Part shown: in pieces, positions 16,914 to 26,830 of the stretch
How the letters are laid out: every line of letters starts with the position of its first letter
Position numbering within the stretch: the first letter of the stretch is position 1
DNA from: Ruminococcus sp.
GTDB lineage: Bacteria > Bacillota > Clostridia > Oscillospirales > Acutalibacteraceae
Direction: 5' to 3'
Assembly: GCA_017404145.1 (NCBI GenBank)
Contig: JAFRCW010000004.1
Location: 1-64,000 of the forward strand
DNA length: 64,000 nt
Program-made: the position numbers and the translations under genes
Notes under the pieces: model-generated
The model's input: only the letters and a program-made list of their open reading frames with translations
Told to the model about the DNA's origin: nothing
The model's database searches: none

Positions 16914-17011
16914 AAATGTCACCTTTGTGAAATGAGGAATTAGGAGTTGGAAATTAGGAATTAATGGAAATCTGAAAATAGAATTCCTAATTCCACATTC
17001 CTCATTCCTAA
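16914..17011. repeat. Opposed AT-word arms between ntpB and ntpD
   Basis: GAGGAATTAGGAGTTGGAAA type words (16931 on) face ATTCCTAATTCCACATTCC words (16982 on). The operon mRNA could form a hairpin of about 30 bp here. Confidence 0.65.
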
Positions 17012-18382
17012 TTATTTATCGTAGTACATATCCAGATACTTATCATCGATACGCTTAAGCTCGGAACGCGGAAGGATGCGAAGCAGCTCCCAGCCGAGAT
17101 CCAAGGTCTCTTCGATAGTGCGGTTGGTCTCGTAGCCCTGAGAAACGTATTCTTTCTCGAAGCGGTCGGCAAACTGCGCATAGAGCTTGTCGATGTCGGT
17201 CAGGGCGGATTCGCCCAAAATCACCATCAGCTCTTTGCAGTCCTTGCCGCGGGCATAGGCGGAGAACAGCTGGTTCATCGTGTTAGAGTGATCTGCTCTG
17301 GTCTTGCCCTCGCCGATACCCTTGTCTTTCAGACGGGAGAGCGACGGCAAAACGTCGATCGGCGGCGCGATGTTCTTTCTGTACAGCTCACGTGAGAGGA
17401 TGATCTGACCCTCTGTGATATAGCCGGTAAGGTCGGGGATCGGATGAGTCTTGTCATCCTCGGGCATTGTCAGAATCGGGATCAGGGTGATCGAGCCCTT
17501 CTTGCCCTTCTGTCTGCCGGCACGCTCATACAAGGTAGCTAGGTCGGTATACATATAGCCGGGATAGCCGCGTCTGCCGGGAACTTCCTTACGCGCGGCG
17601 GAAACTTCTCTGAGGGCGTCGGCGTAGTTGGTAATGTCGGTCATAATAACCAGCACGTGCATATCCGCTTCAAACGCGAGATACTCCGCGGCGGTCAGCG
17701 CCATACGCGGGGTGGAGATACGCTCGATCGCGGGGTCATTCGCGAGATTGACAAACATCACGGTACGGTCGATCGCGCCGGTCTCCTTAAAGCTCTCGAT
17801 AAAGTAGTTGGACTCTTCAAAGGTGATACCCATCGCCGCAAAGACGACCGCGAACTGTTCGTCGGTGCCTCTGACCTTCGCCTGACGTGCGATCTGGGCT
17901 GCAAGCTGAGCATGCGGCAGACCGGACGCCGAGAAGATCGGCAGCTTCTGTCCTCTGACCAGAGTGTTGAGTCCGTCGATCGCGGAAACACCCGTCTGGA
18001 TGAATTCCTGCGGATAGTTTCTCGCGTACGGATTCATCGGCAGACCGTTGATATCCATACGCTTGACGGGCAGGATGTCGGGACCGCCGTCGATAGGTTT
18101 TCCCATACCGTCAAAGACGCGGGACAACATATCGGTGGAAACAGGAAGCTCCATACTTCTTCCCAAGAATCTGACCTTGGAATCGGAAAGGTTAATACCG
18201 GCGGCGGAGTCAAAGAGCTGTACCAAAGCGTCCTCACCGTTGATCTCGAGCACCTTGCAGCGGCGTACTTCACCAGAGCTGAGTTCGATCTCGCCGAGGT
18301 CGTTATAGTTGGCGTCCGAGACGCCTTTGACCAGCATCAGAGGACCTGCTACTTCCTGAATGGTTCTGTATTCTTTTGGCAT
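17012..18382 (-). CDS. ntpB: V-type ATP synthase subunit B
   Basis: Subunit B is the non-catalytic nucleotide-binding partner of A in the A3B3 ring. The 456 residues show [18 protein letters not shown] at the N-terminus, [25 protein letters not shown] core, the atypical P-loop region [16 protein letters not shown] (no GKT), TRPPGYPGY-like [20 protein letters not shown] and [16 protein letters not shown]. Its ATG overlaps the subunit A stop by 1 nt (TAATG), so expression should be coupled to A. Confidence 0.97.
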   Translation of the reverse strand: MPKEYRTIQEVAGPLMLVKGVSDANYNDLGEIELSSGEVRRCKVLEINGEDALVQLFDSAAGINLSDSKVRFLGRSMELPVSTDMLSRVFDGMGKPIDGGPDILPVKRMDINGLPMNPYARNYPQEFIQTGVSAIDGLNTLVRGQKLPIFSASGLPHAQLAAQIARQAKVRGTDEQFAVVFAAMGITFEESNYFIESFKETGAIDRTVMFVNLANDPAIERISTPRMALTAAEYLAFEADMHVLVIMTDITNYADALREVSAARKEVPGRRGYPGYMYTDLATLYERAGRQKGKKGSITLIPILTMPEDDKTHPIPDLTGYITEGQIILSRELYRKNIAPPIDVLPSLSRLKDKGIGEGKTRADHSNTMNQLFSAYARGKDCKELMVILGESALTDIDKLYAQFADRFEKEYVSQGYETNRTIEETLDLGWELLRILPRSELKRIDDKYLDMYYDK

Positions 18383-20151
18383 TACTCTTCCCCCTTGCTG
18401 ATGATATCGTCGATATCTTTCTCAAGATTGTAGATAATGTCGTCAAAGGACTTGTCAATCTCGTCATCCTTCACATATTTGAATCTGCCGATGCGTTCTC
18501 TGATCGGCAGATTGATCAGCGCATTAAGGTCGGCGCCTTTCTCAACTCCAGCGGTGGAGAGATCAAAGAACTTCAGCACCAGCTGCATCATCTTGTACTG
18601 TTTCTTCAAAGTGGAATAGGTGTCGGTCTCGTGGAACGCGTTCTGGTGGAGGAAGTCCTCGCGGATCGAACGCGCCGCTTCCAGCTTAATGCGGTCGCCC
18701 TTGGAAAGCGCGTCCATACCGACCAGCTTGACGATCTCTTCGAGTTCGGATTCATCCTGCAAAAGCGACATCAGGCGGGCGCGCAGGTCCATCCAGTCCT
18801 CGGCGACATTGTCTTTGTACCACTGTGCCATAGTATCAACGTAAAGCGAATAGGAAGTCAGCCAGTTGACTGCCGGGAAATGTCTCTTATACGCCAGCGA
18901 CGCGTCCAATCCCCAGAACACCTTAACAATACGCAAAGTCGCCTGCGAAACAGGCTCGGAAATATCACCTCCGGGAGGCGATACCGCGCCGATCACAGAG
19001 AGGGAACCCTCCTGTTCAGCGGAGCCAAGGGTAATCACGCGGCCGGCTCTCTCATAGAACTGCGCCAATCGGGAACCTAAGTATGCGGGGTAGCCTTCTT
19101 CACCGGGCATTTCTTCCAGACGACCGGACATTTCACGCAAAGCTTCTGCCCATCTTGAAGTGGAGTCCGCCATCAACGCGACGGAATAGCCCATATCTCT
19201 GAAATATTCGGCGATAGTGATACCGGTGTAGATCGAAGCCTCTCTTGCCGCAACGGGCATATCGGAGGTGTTCGCGATCAATACGGTTCTCTCCATCAGA
19301 GAGTGTCCTGTCTTGGGGTCAAGCAGCTCGGGGAACTCGTTGAGTACGTCGGTCATCTCGTTGCCGCGCTCACCGCAGCCGATATAGACGACGATGTCAG
19401 CCTCCGCCCATTTAGCGAGCTGATGCTGTACGACGGTCTTGCCGGAGCCGAAAGGTCCGGGAACGGACGCGACGCCGCCCTTGGCGATCGGGAACAGCGT
19501 GTCGATAACTCTCTGACCGGTGACAAGTGGCATATCGGGAGATAATTTTTTTTGATAGGGTCTACCGATACGGACAGGCCACTTCTGCATTAGAGTCAGG
19601 TTGTGGGTCTTGCCGTTGTTATCCTCTACAACGGCGACGGTATCCGTCACGGTGAACTCACCGGACCGGATCGACTTGATGACGCCTTCTACCTGATTCG
19701 GTACCATGATCTTGTGAAGAACGATCTCTGTCTCCTCTACGGTGCCGATCACATCGCCCGCGGTCACTTTGTCGCCGACGTTCGCGGTCGCTTTGAACTG
19801 CCAGACTTTGTCGCGTTTGAGGGCGGGCACGGACACGCCTCTCGAAAGGTTGTTGCCCGATACCTTCATAATATCGTCCAGCGGTCTCTGGATACCGTCG
19901 TAGATACTCTCGATCAGTCCGGGACCGAGCTCAACGGAAAGCTGCGCGCCGGTAGAAACGACCGGTTCGCCGGGACCGAGGCCCGAAGTCTCCTCGTAGA
20001 CCTGGATCGACGCGAGATCTCCGTGCATTTCGATAACCTCGCCGACCAAATTGAGGTTTGAGACGTGAACAACGTCGTACATATTGCAGTCCCGCATACC
20101 CTCAGCGATAACCAGAGGTCCGGCGACCTTTTTGATGATGCCTGTACTCAT
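18382..20151 (-). CDS. ntpA: V-type ATP synthase catalytic subunit A
   Basis: Subunit A hydrolyses or makes ATP. The 589 residues contain the P-loop [14 protein letters not shown], the catalytic-Glu region [15 protein letters not shown], the non-homologous insertion typical of A subunits (about residues 110-200), [30 protein letters not shown] and [14 protein letters not shown] 20151 ([11 protein letters not shown]) follows AAAGGA; an in-frame TTG three codons upstream is less likely. It overlaps ntpB by 1 nt and is preceded by a repeat-filled gap after ntpG. Confidence 0.98.
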   Translation of the reverse strand: MSTGIIKKVAGPLVIAEGMRDCNMYDVVHVSNLNLVGEVIEMHGDLASIQVYEETSGLGPGEPVVSTGAQLSVELGPGLIESIYDGIQRPLDDIMKVSGNNLSRGVSVPALKRDKVWQFKATANVGDKVTAGDVIGTVEETEIVLHKIMVPNQVEGVIKSIRSGEFTVTDTVAVVEDNNGKTHNLTLMQKWPVRIGRPYQKKLSPDMPLVTGQRVIDTLFPIAKGGVASVPGPFGSGKTVVQHQLAKWAEADIVVYIGCGERGNEMTDVLNEFPELLDPKTGHSLMERTVLIANTSDMPVAAREASIYTGITIAEYFRDMGYSVALMADSTSRWAEALREMSGRLEEMPGEEGYPAYLGSRLAQFYERAGRVITLGSAEQEGSLSVIGAVSPPGGDISEPVSQATLRIVKVFWGLDASLAYKRHFPAVNWLTSYSLYVDTMAQWYKDNVAEDWMDLRARLMSLLQDESELEEIVKLVGMDALSKGDRIKLEAARSIREDFLHQNAFHETDTYSTLKKQYKMMQLVLKFFDLSTAGVEKGADLNALINLPIRERIGRFKYVKDDEIDKSFDDIIYNLEKDIDDIISKGEE

Positions 20152-20273
20152 ATCAATCAATCCTTTTTTTATTAACTAAGAAATAAGAACTAAGAAATAA
20201 GAAAGTTGGGAGGGCTACGCCCTCACCCGAATTATAGAAACGGTTGCATTAATTATGAATTATGCATTATGCA
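20152..20273. repeat. Repeat mosaic between ntpG and ntpA
   Basis: AAGAAATAAGAACTAAGAAA words, the palindrome GGGAGGGCTACGCCCTCACC (20209 on) and ATTATGCATTATGCATTATG words fill the gap inside the operon. Confidence 0.65.
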
Positions 20274-20591
20274 TTATGAATTGAAAATGTCTGAGCCGAC
20301 GGCTTTTTCTACCGAACGGCTGACGGCGGAAAGTCCTTCGCCGGTGTTGCCTTTGACCCCGGGGATCAGGATGATCGCGGGAGAAGGCTCTTCGCGGAAC
20401 TTCTCAATCTCTTTCTCGAGGATCACCGCGGCAGCTTCTGTCACGTAGATGATGCTGTAATTCTGGTTGGAACACAGCTTCTTGAACGCTAAGATATCCT
20501 TCTCGGGACTTTCTGTATAGTAGGCGTCCAAGCCGAGCGCGGAAAACCCGTAAACGCTCTCCTTGTCGCCGAAAACAGCTATTTTATACAT
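20274..20591 (-). CDS. ntpG: V-type ATP synthase subunit F (NtpG)
   Basis: This 105-residue protein is the small central-stalk subunit (NtpG in Enterococcus, F in archaea). It shows the expected Rossmann-like pattern: YKIAVFGDKESVYGFSALGL, YSIIYVTEAAAVILEKEIEKF, and PAIILIPGVKGNTGEGLSAV near the end. Its start lies inside the end of ntpC (8-nt overlap), so it is translationally coupled. Its 3' neighbour across a repeat is ntpA. Confidence 0.93.
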   Translation of the reverse strand: MYKIAVFGDKESVYGFSALGLDAYYTESPEKDILAFKKLCSNQNYSIIYVTEAAAVILEKEIEKFREEPSPAIILIPGVKGNTGEGLSAVSRSVEKAVGSDIFNS

Positions 20592-21555
20592 AACTCTTCC
20601 TCAGTCTTTCTCTGATCACGTCGCTGTCCAGATCGTTGAGCTTGGCGGAAAGGATCATCCGCACCGCTTTGATCTCACTGAGCTTCGCGACGATGTAGCC
20701 GATCACGGGACCGACGGAAAACGGCTCCCACTTCTGGGGTCTGAGCACATCCGTCATACGGTCGTCACACCATTTCTCAAACGCCGAGAGAGAGCTTTCC
20801 AGCGCGTCACAGGCGCTCTTGTAATCGGTTTCTCTGAGATACTCGATGATCTCGTCATAGCCGTGAGAGGCACAAAGCGCGAGCTTCTCAACGTTGAGCG
20901 TATCACACTCGGCGAGAGCGCGCTTGATAAAGTCAAGAGACTTTTTCGTCTTGGCGCAGCGAACCGCAATCTTGATATCGGATGACGCGACAAGCTGTTC
21001 ACAGTAAAGCCTGACAATGTCGCTGTCCGCTTCCTTTTTTAGTTGGTAAATATATTCAAGACAAGCCTTGTCAATGATGATATCGCACAGCTGACCGTCG
21101 GAGGTTTGCAGTAATGTTGACATCGCGTCCTGACACACGCCGCAGAGATAATCGGGTAATCTGTCATACTCTCGCTTTGACACCGCATCCACAATCAGTT
21201 CGGGCTTGGTGACAGCATTATACAGAAGCATTCCGTCACACTTTTGGTCTCTGGTCACCGCTTTGACGGCAACCTTGAGATTGTGGAAATCATTCTCCAC
21301 CAGAAGGAACGCGTAAACGCTCTTGTCAGGGACGATCTCAGAGAGGAACTGCCATAGTTTATTTTCTTCAGAAGAAATAAGCTGTTCGTATGACTCATCC
21401 TTGGAGCTGTCTCCCCAGCCCTTGTCCTTTAAGACACGGACAACTTCTTTAGCGTCCTTCGCAGAGAGAAGCCCTTCAAGTTCGCTGTCGGAGAGCAGGT
21501 TCGTCTCTTTGAAGCGGATACGCGCGACAGCATAAGTATAATCTGTCTTAGCCAT
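20584..21555 (-). CDS. ntpC: V-type ATP synthase subunit C
   Basis: Subunit C (archaeal C, yeast d) links the rotor shaft to the membrane ring. The 323-residue, all-helical protein begins TDYTYAVARIRFKETNLLSDSELEGLL and has NDFHNLKVAVKA and GPVIGYIVAKLSEIKAVRMILSAKLN, the conserved C-terminal V-ATPase_C motif. GAAAGGAG precedes the ATG. It is between subunits E and F/G in the standard order. Confidence 0.95.
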   Translation of the reverse strand: MAKTDYTYAVARIRFKETNLLSDSELEGLLSAKDAKEVVRVLKDKGWGDSSKDESYEQLISSEENKLWQFLSEIVPDKSVYAFLLVENDFHNLKVAVKAVTRDQKCDGMLLYNAVTKPELIVDAVSKREYDRLPDYLCGVCQDAMSTLLQTSDGQLCDIIIDKACLEYIYQLKKEADSDIVRLYCEQLVASSDIKIAVRCAKTKKSLDFIKRALAECDTLNVEKLALCASHGYDEIIEYLRETDYKSACDALESSLSAFEKWCDDRMTDVLRPQKWEPFSVGPVIGYIVAKLSEIKAVRMILSAKLNDLDSDVIRERLRKSYV

Positions 21556-21569
21556 AAGACTCTCCTTTC

Positions 21570-22151
21570 TCAGAACAGCAGAGAGGACGCTCTGTCAGAA
21601 AGCACTTCCGCCTTGGAGCGGTAGATCGCGTCAAAGGAGCAGTTCTCTTCAATGCCGCCGTAGGAAAGCACAAAGCCCGCATCAATATCGATCGGATCCT
21701 TCGAGATGACGAGCGCGCCTTTGGAGACATCGTTGATCTGCTTTTCAAAGCCCTGAGGCAGTCTGCCGAGATCCTTCTCACCAAAGCAGATCACGCCTCT
21801 ATCGTCCTGAGAATGGTTCTCGATCATCTTGAGGATCAGAGAGAAATATTCGTCATCGGACAGGTCTTTCGCGTTAGAAAGCGCCGCAGAAAGCATATCG
21901 CAGATCACTCTCTGCTTCGCGCTCAAAAACGCCTTCTTCTCCTCCAAAGCGGCGGAGGACTTCGCACGAGCATTGATGTCAGAGAGCTTCTGCTCGATCT
22001 TTGCCGCAGAGGAAGTCCTGATCTCATCAGCCTCTTTCTCAGTCTGCGCGATCACCGCGTCAGCCTTGATCTGAGCGTTCTCGATGATCTCATCACAGTA
22101 GTCCTTGGTATCTGATTCAATTTGTCGGATAATTTTATCAATTCCTGACAT
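21570..22151 (-). CDS. ntpE: V-type ATP synthase subunit E
   Basis: Subunit E forms the peripheral stalk with NtpF. The 193-residue protein starts SGIDKIIRQIESDTKDYCDEI, continues as an Ala/Glu/Lys coiled coil and ends in a globular tail with IDIDAGFVLSYGGIEENCSFDAI. I choose ATG 22151 (MSGIDKI) with GAGGA upstream; the 14 extra codons upstream in frame reach into the end of ntpK and lack support. It follows ntpK closely. Confidence 0.92.
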   Translation of the reverse strand: MSGIDKIIRQIESDTKDYCDEIIENAQIKADAVIAQTEKEADEIRTSSAAKIEQKLSDINARAKSSAALEEKKAFLSAKQRVICDMLSAALSNAKDLSDDEYFSLILKMIENHSQDDRGVICFGEKDLGRLPQGFEKQINDVSKGALVISKDPIDIDAGFVLSYGGIEENCSFDAIYRSKAEVLSDRASSLLF

Positions 22152-22164
22152 AATATGTCCTCTG

Positions 22165-22656
<492 letters not shown>

Positions 22657-24678
22657 TTATATTTCCTCCTTGACTGTGTAATGCTTTGTATTGATTTTAA
22701 ACGGCTTAAATTCTCTTCCGCCGCCTTTATAAAACTTACCGAAGAACTCCACAAACTGGAGTCTGTTGGTGTGAACATACGCGCCCAGCGCGTTGATGCC
22801 GATGTTGAGCAAATGCCCGATGAAAAAAATCAGACAGAAGATGATAATACCGAACACAGAGCTGCCCATCATCGAGCCGATCTGGTTGAATACCTGCGCA
22901 ATAACGCCGGTCGCAAGACCGAGAGCCAGCAGGCGGCTGTAGGAGAGGATATCGCTGAGATACCCGGTCGCGCCGTAGAGTCCGTACATACCCTTTAAGA
23001 GACGCTTGATCGGATTCTTGCTTTCTCTTCCGGAAAAGAACAGTACGATCACCGCGCCGACGCCTGCCATGATACCGCCGATCTTTAAGAAAACGGGAGG
23101 CAGTGTGAAGCCAGCGATATTGCCCATCATTTCGAGAGAAAGCAAGGCGAGGATCGCGCCTCCGACTAACAGATACCAGCTGATAACGTCATATAAAACC
23201 GCCAGATAATCTTTATTCTTGATATTGTTATAGGCGCAGATGGCGAGTCCGGTAAACAAATGAATAATACCGAGCGCGAACGAGAACATCAGCATCCGCA
23301 TCGGATCGTTGACCGGGTTGAACCAAATCGGAACCACCAGTCCGGGGATATTGGGGGGTGTCACGCCGAAGAAGGTGTTTGAGATCACCGATACCGCGTC
23401 TCCGAAGAAAGAGCCGAACAAAAGTCCCCAGATCGTGGTGGAAACGCCGCACCAGAAGAACATTTTCACACTCTTCTTCAGTCCTGCTTCCATATTCTTG
23501 AACTTCAAGAGCATAAAGCCGCAGGCGAGCGCCATCACCAGTCCGTAGCCCGCGTCGGAGAACATCATTCCGAAGAAGATATAGTAGAAGATCGCCATGA
23601 TCGCGGTAGGATCAGCTTCTTTACGGTCTGGATAGCTATAGGTCGCCAGCACCGATTCCACCGGCTCAGAGAACTTGTTATTCTTGAGCTTGATGGGAGT
23701 ATCTTTGGTGTCGGACGCTTCGAGTTCTACCTCCGCGTCAAAGTGCTCTTCCAGATAGGTCTTGAGCTTCTGTGATTCATTCGCGGGGATGTAGCCGGTC
23801 ATCACAAAGGTATTGTTTGACATCGACAGCTCGTCGTACGCCTTATAACGCTCCGCTTTCATCACATAATAGTCTTCTAAGAACTTGAGCTTCGAGCGGT
23901 AGCTGACCAGCGCTTTGATGTTGTTCACGTTCTCTAAAATCCTGCCCTTGCGGTTGTTGATGTGACGGATGATCTCCTTCTGCCTCTGCGCGGGAATATT
24001 CGGAGACTGATACGCGGGATATTCAAAGCCGGTTTTTCTTAACGCGTCAGACAGTGGTTCCTCCTCGATGTTGGAACAGAGAATAAACACGCAGGTCTGG
24101 TTCTCGTCAGAGAAGATCACATCGACCTCTACCCTCTCGATGTCGGGATTGACAGCAGCAATCGATTTGAGAATGTCTCCGGACGTTTTCTTGCCCGCAA
24201 ATTTTCCGATAAAAGCTTTGGTAGAAAACGTGCCGGAAAAGTTCATCGGAACGTCCAGAGAAAGCCACGGTTTAACCGCTTCAAGCTGCGATTCGTACTT
24301 GATGATCTCCGCTTCGTTCTGTTCGATATTCTTTTTGTACGCCACGATATCGTAGGCTGTTTTGAGGATATCCTGCGTGCTGTCGACGAGACGATCGTAT
24401 TCCTGTCGGGAGATCGGCGTTCTGCCCTTGAAAGATGAGAGCAGACCCTTCTTCTCCTTATCATACTCGTCGAGCACCTCCAGCGCCGATCGGGCGACAT
24501 TAGCAGAGCGCGTATACTGCGCCTGCATCGCGCCGGTGTCCTCCTTGAAGAACACGCTGTCTCGAATGTCGAGATTTTCGATCTCGACAACGCCTCTGCG
24601 CTGGAGCGTTTCCAAGATACCCTTGCAGTGTTTCAGCAGTGCGTAGATGTTTATGCGTTGCATTTGCAGCATCGCCAT
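22657..24678 (-). CDS. ntpI: V-type ATP synthase subunit I
   Basis: Subunit I (archaeal/yeast a) is the membrane stator that carries the ion half-channels. The 673 residues have a cytoplasmic N-terminal half (MLQMQRINIYALLKHCKGILETLQRRGVV and coiled coils) and a C-terminal half with about seven helices, starting at DPTAIMAIFYYIFFGMMFSDAGYG. The essential Arg-bearing helix is visible in ATGYLSDILSYSRLLALGLATGVI. GGAGG precedes the ATG. It is second in the operon. Confidence 0.97.
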   Translation of the reverse strand: MAMLQMQRINIYALLKHCKGILETLQRRGVVEIENLDIRDSVFFKEDTGAMQAQYTRSANVARSALEVLDEYDKEKKGLLSSFKGRTPISRQEYDRLVDSTQDILKTAYDIVAYKKNIEQNEAEIIKYESQLEAVKPWLSLDVPMNFSGTFSTKAFIGKFAGKKTSGDILKSIAAVNPDIERVEVDVIFSDENQTCVFILCSNIEEEPLSDALRKTGFEYPAYQSPNIPAQRQKEIIRHINNRKGRILENVNNIKALVSYRSKLKFLEDYYVMKAERYKAYDELSMSNNTFVMTGYIPANESQKLKTYLEEHFDAEVELEASDTKDTPIKLKNNKFSEPVESVLATYSYPDRKEADPTAIMAIFYYIFFGMMFSDAGYGLVMALACGFMLLKFKNMEAGLKKSVKMFFWCGVSTTIWGLLFGSFFGDAVSVISNTFFGVTPPNIPGLVVPIWFNPVNDPMRMLMFSFALGIIHLFTGLAICAYNNIKNKDYLAVLYDVISWYLLVGGAILALLSLEMMGNIAGFTLPPVFLKIGGIMAGVGAVIVLFFSGRESKNPIKRLLKGMYGLYGATGYLSDILSYSRLLALGLATGVIAQVFNQIGSMMGSSVFGIIIFCLIFFIGHLLNIGINALGAYVHTNRLQFVEFFGKFYKGGGREFKPFKINTKHYTVKEEI

Positions 24679-24694
24679 AAAATCCGCCTCCTAA

Positions 24695-25003
24695 TTATAC
24701 AAGTGAATCTAAAAACAGTTGATTGATCAGTTCTTGTTTTTGAAGGGTAGTGTCATAAAGCGCCTGCGCCTTCCTAGAAGCGCTTTCACGGGCGGCTTTG
24801 ACGGTACGATCAGCGTTTTCTCTCGCCGCAGCAAGCTTCTCTTTTGAGAGAGCCTCGGATTCATCCCGCGCGGTTTTGAGGATGTCATCGGCTTTCGCCT
24901 TAGCGTCCTCGCCGATTTTCAGCGCTTCGGATTCTGCTTTGCTCTGCTGTTCAAGCGCGGCAAGCTCAGCGGATTTTACCCTATCTATTGTGGACATAGG
25001 CAT
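24695..25003 (-). CDS. ntpF: V-type ATP synthase peripheral-stalk subunit (NtpF/H)
   Basis: The 102-residue protein is a nearly continuous Ala/Glu/Lys-rich coiled coil (LAALEQQSKAESEALKIGED, AKADDILKTARDESEALSKE), the pattern of the subunit that pairs with NtpE in the stator stalk. It is the first gene of the ntp operon, where E. hirae has ntpF. Identification rests mainly on position and coiled-coil character, since sequence conservation is low in this family. Confidence 0.85.
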   Translation of the reverse strand: MPMSTIDRVKSAELAALEQQSKAESEALKIGEDAKAKADDILKTARDESEALSKEKLAAARENADRTVKAARESASRKAQALYDTTLQKQELINQLFLDSLV

Positions 25004-25040
25004 AGTATCACCACCATATCCTGTATTTCAAATCATATAC

Positions 25041-25069
25041 ATTCTATACTGTAAACGCTGAATAGTCAA
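25041..25069 (-). promoter_or_regulatory. Sigma-A type promoter for V-ATPase operon
   Basis: On the minus strand TTGACT (25064-25069) and TAGAAT (25041-25046) are 17 bp apart, about 40 bases before the ntpF start. Confidence 0.6.
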
Positions 25070-25113
25070 ATGTTTTTTGCGGATTTTGGACAGAATTTAC
25101 TATTTGTTAAAAA

Positions 25114-25253
25114 TTTGACATAGTTTTTCACAAAAAATATGCGATATTTTCCTATATCCTGATTGTTGGCACAAATCATTCCAATATCTCCATCAAATAA
25201 CAATTTTATTCTTTCTCCCTTTGACAGAAGTTTCAGCCTGTCTGTGGGATAAT
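25114..25253 (+). promoter_or_regulatory. spoIIG-type promoter with long spacer and Spo0A-like boxes
   Basis: TTGACA (25221-25226) and GATAAT (25248-25253) are 21 bp apart, unlike the normal 17. The B. subtilis spoIIG promoter has 22 bp and needs Spo0A. TTTGACA occurs twice (25114-25120 and 25220-25226), one mismatch from the inverse Spo0A box TTCGACA, the second overlapping the -35 as in B. subtilis. Function is inferred. Confidence 0.5.
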
Positions 25254-25273
25254 CATGTTATCGGGATAAAGGA

Positions 25274-26065
25274 GTGGTCATAACGGTCGTATATGTGGAT
25301 GTGCTTTTATTCACCAATACACTGATCAGCTACTGTATTTTGCTGACCGCCGCTCGACTGCTTCACCTGAAAGTAAAGTTGTACCGTGTGATCCCCGCCG
25401 CTTTTCTGTCCTCTCTGAGCGCATTATGCGTCTATCTCCCCTATTATACGGGCGCGTTCTCCTTGATGGTCAAGTTGATCGTCTGCGCTTTGACAACGCT
25501 GATCGCTTTTCACAGCAGGAGCTTCAAGGAGTATCTTAAGACTATCTGCCTGACGGTAACGGTATCTTTTGTATATTGCGGTTTCTTTATCGCGGTATAT
25601 GAGCTGTTCAAGCCGCCGAATATGGCAATCATCAACGACGTCGTCTACTTTGAGTTCAATCCGCTGGTGATGATCGGACTTTCGGCTTTAATCTATCTGA
25701 TCTTGTTATTGATCCGCAGAGTCTTTGCCAAGAGGATCACGAATACGATCGTCGATCTGCAATTTGTCTGTCAGAGTCGGGAGTATCATTGTATGGGAAA
25801 AATCGACACTGCCTGCACTGCGACGGAACCGTTCTCGGGCGATCCGGTGATCATCACGGACAAAAGCGTATTTGATACCGACAGTATGGAAAATAAACGG
25901 GTGATCCCGTATCAGACGCTCTCGGGCGGTTCTCTGCTCTACGCGGTCAAATGTGAAAAGCTTCTCATCAATCGAAAGGAAATCGACAAAAACGTCTACA
26001 TAGGGTCGGCACAAATCGCCGACAGCAACTTTCAGGCAATTATCAATTCAGTAATACTCAGGTGA
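25274..26065 (+). CDS. spoIIGA: Sporulation sigma-E processing peptidase SpoIIGA
   Basis: SpoIIGA is the septal membrane aspartic protease that activates pro-sigma-E in the mother cell. The protein (up to 263 residues) has five N-terminal membrane helices ([20 protein letters not shown] onward) and a C-terminal protease domain with [20 protein letters not shown]; the family motif DTGN appears here as DTAC, with Asp178 the likely catalytic residue. The listed GTG start shares a base with AAAGGAG, so it cannot be spaced correctly. An in-frame ATA at 25280 (5 nt spacing, giving [10 protein letters not shown]) fits the family better. sigE follows after 4 nt. Confidence 0.88.
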   Translation: MVITVVYVDVLLFTNTLISYCILLTAARLLHLKVKLYRVIPAAFLSSLSALCVYLPYYTGAFSLMVKLIVCALTTLIAFHSRSFKEYLKTICLTVTVSFVYCGFFIAVYELFKPPNMAIINDVVYFEFNPLVMIGLSALIYLILLLIRRVFAKRITNTIVDLQFVCQSREYHCMGKIDTACTATEPFSGDPVIITDKSVFDTDSMENKRVIPYQTLSGGSLLYAVKCEKLLINRKEIDKNVYIGSAQIADSNFQAIINSVILR

Positions 26066-26069
26066 TATC

Positions 26070-26771
26070 ATGCAATGGTTAATGAATCTTCTCTATAAAA
26101 TCAAGTTTCTGACCGCGGGCAACTCTGTCTATTATGTCTCCGGTCCCGGATCTCTTCCCGCGCCGCTTTCAAAAGAGGAAGAGCAGGAATGTATGGTGCG
26201 TATCAAAGACGGCGACGAAAGCGCCAGAGAACCGCTGATCGTGCATAACCTGCGGCTGGTAGTCTATATCGCGAAGAAGTTTGAAAACTCGAACGTCAAC
26301 ATCGAGGATCTGATTTCTATCGGCACCATCGGTCTGATCAAGGCGGTCAACACCTTTTCTCCCGACCGTAATATCAAGCTCGCGACCTACGCTTCAAGAT
26401 GTATTGAAAATGAGATTCTGATGTTCCTGAGAAAGACTGCGCAAAGCAAATTAGAGATCTCGATCGAAGAACCGCTCAATACCGATTGGGACGGCAACGA
26501 GCTATTACTCTGTGATGTGCTGGGTTCCGACGCGGACGAGATATCAGGGGATATCGAGCAGGAACAGGAAAAACAGCTGCTGCTTGACGCGGTATCAAAG
26601 CTGAACACCAGAGAAGCGATGATCATGGAGCTGCGGTTCGGACTGGGCGGCAACAAGGAGCATACCCAAAAGCAGGTCGCCGATCTTTTGGGAATCTCAC
26701 AGTCATACATATCACGGTTGGAAAAGAAAATCATCAAACGACTGCGGACCGATCTGGAGAAAGCGGTTTAG
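26070..26771 (+). CDS. sigE: RNA polymerase sporulation sigma factor SigE
   Basis: Sigma-E drives early mother-cell gene expression. The 233 residues start with a hydrophobic pro-sequence ([20 protein letters not shown]), followed by [16 protein letters not shown]. Region 2 follows ([55 protein letters not shown]), and region 4 with the helix-turn-helix ([20 protein letters not shown]). Its placement just after spoIIGA matches the spoIIG operon, and the pro-sequence indicates cleavage by SpoIIGA. A terminator-like hairpin follows, which better serves the opposing gene. Confidence 0.97.
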   Translation: MQWLMNLLYKIKFLTAGNSVYYVSGPGSLPAPLSKEEEQECMVRIKDGDESAREPLIVHNLRLVVYIAKKFENSNVNIEDLISIGTIGLIKAVNTFSPDRNIKLATYASRCIENEILMFLRKTAQSKLEISIEEPLNTDWDGNELLLCDVLGSDADEISGDIEQEQEKQLLLDAVSKLNTREAMIMELRFGLGGNKEHTQKQVADLLGISQSYISRLEKKIIKRLRTDLEKAV

Positions 26772-26802
26772 ATACCGAATGTGTTCCAAAAAATATGTAT
26801 TA

Positions 26803-26829
26803 AAAAAGGAGGACGTCATGTCCTCCTTC
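26803..26829 (-). terminator. Terminator of yitT-type gene
   Basis: AAGGAGGAC-ATGAC-GTCCTCCTT is followed on the minus strand by T residues. It ends 2 bases from the stop of the YitT-like gene. Confidence 0.85.
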
Positions 26830-26830
26830 G

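Noticed and set aside
17657..18433. 258-codon plus-strand frame across ntpB and ntpA
   Set aside because: It lies antisense to two conserved ATPase genes and has no features of its own.
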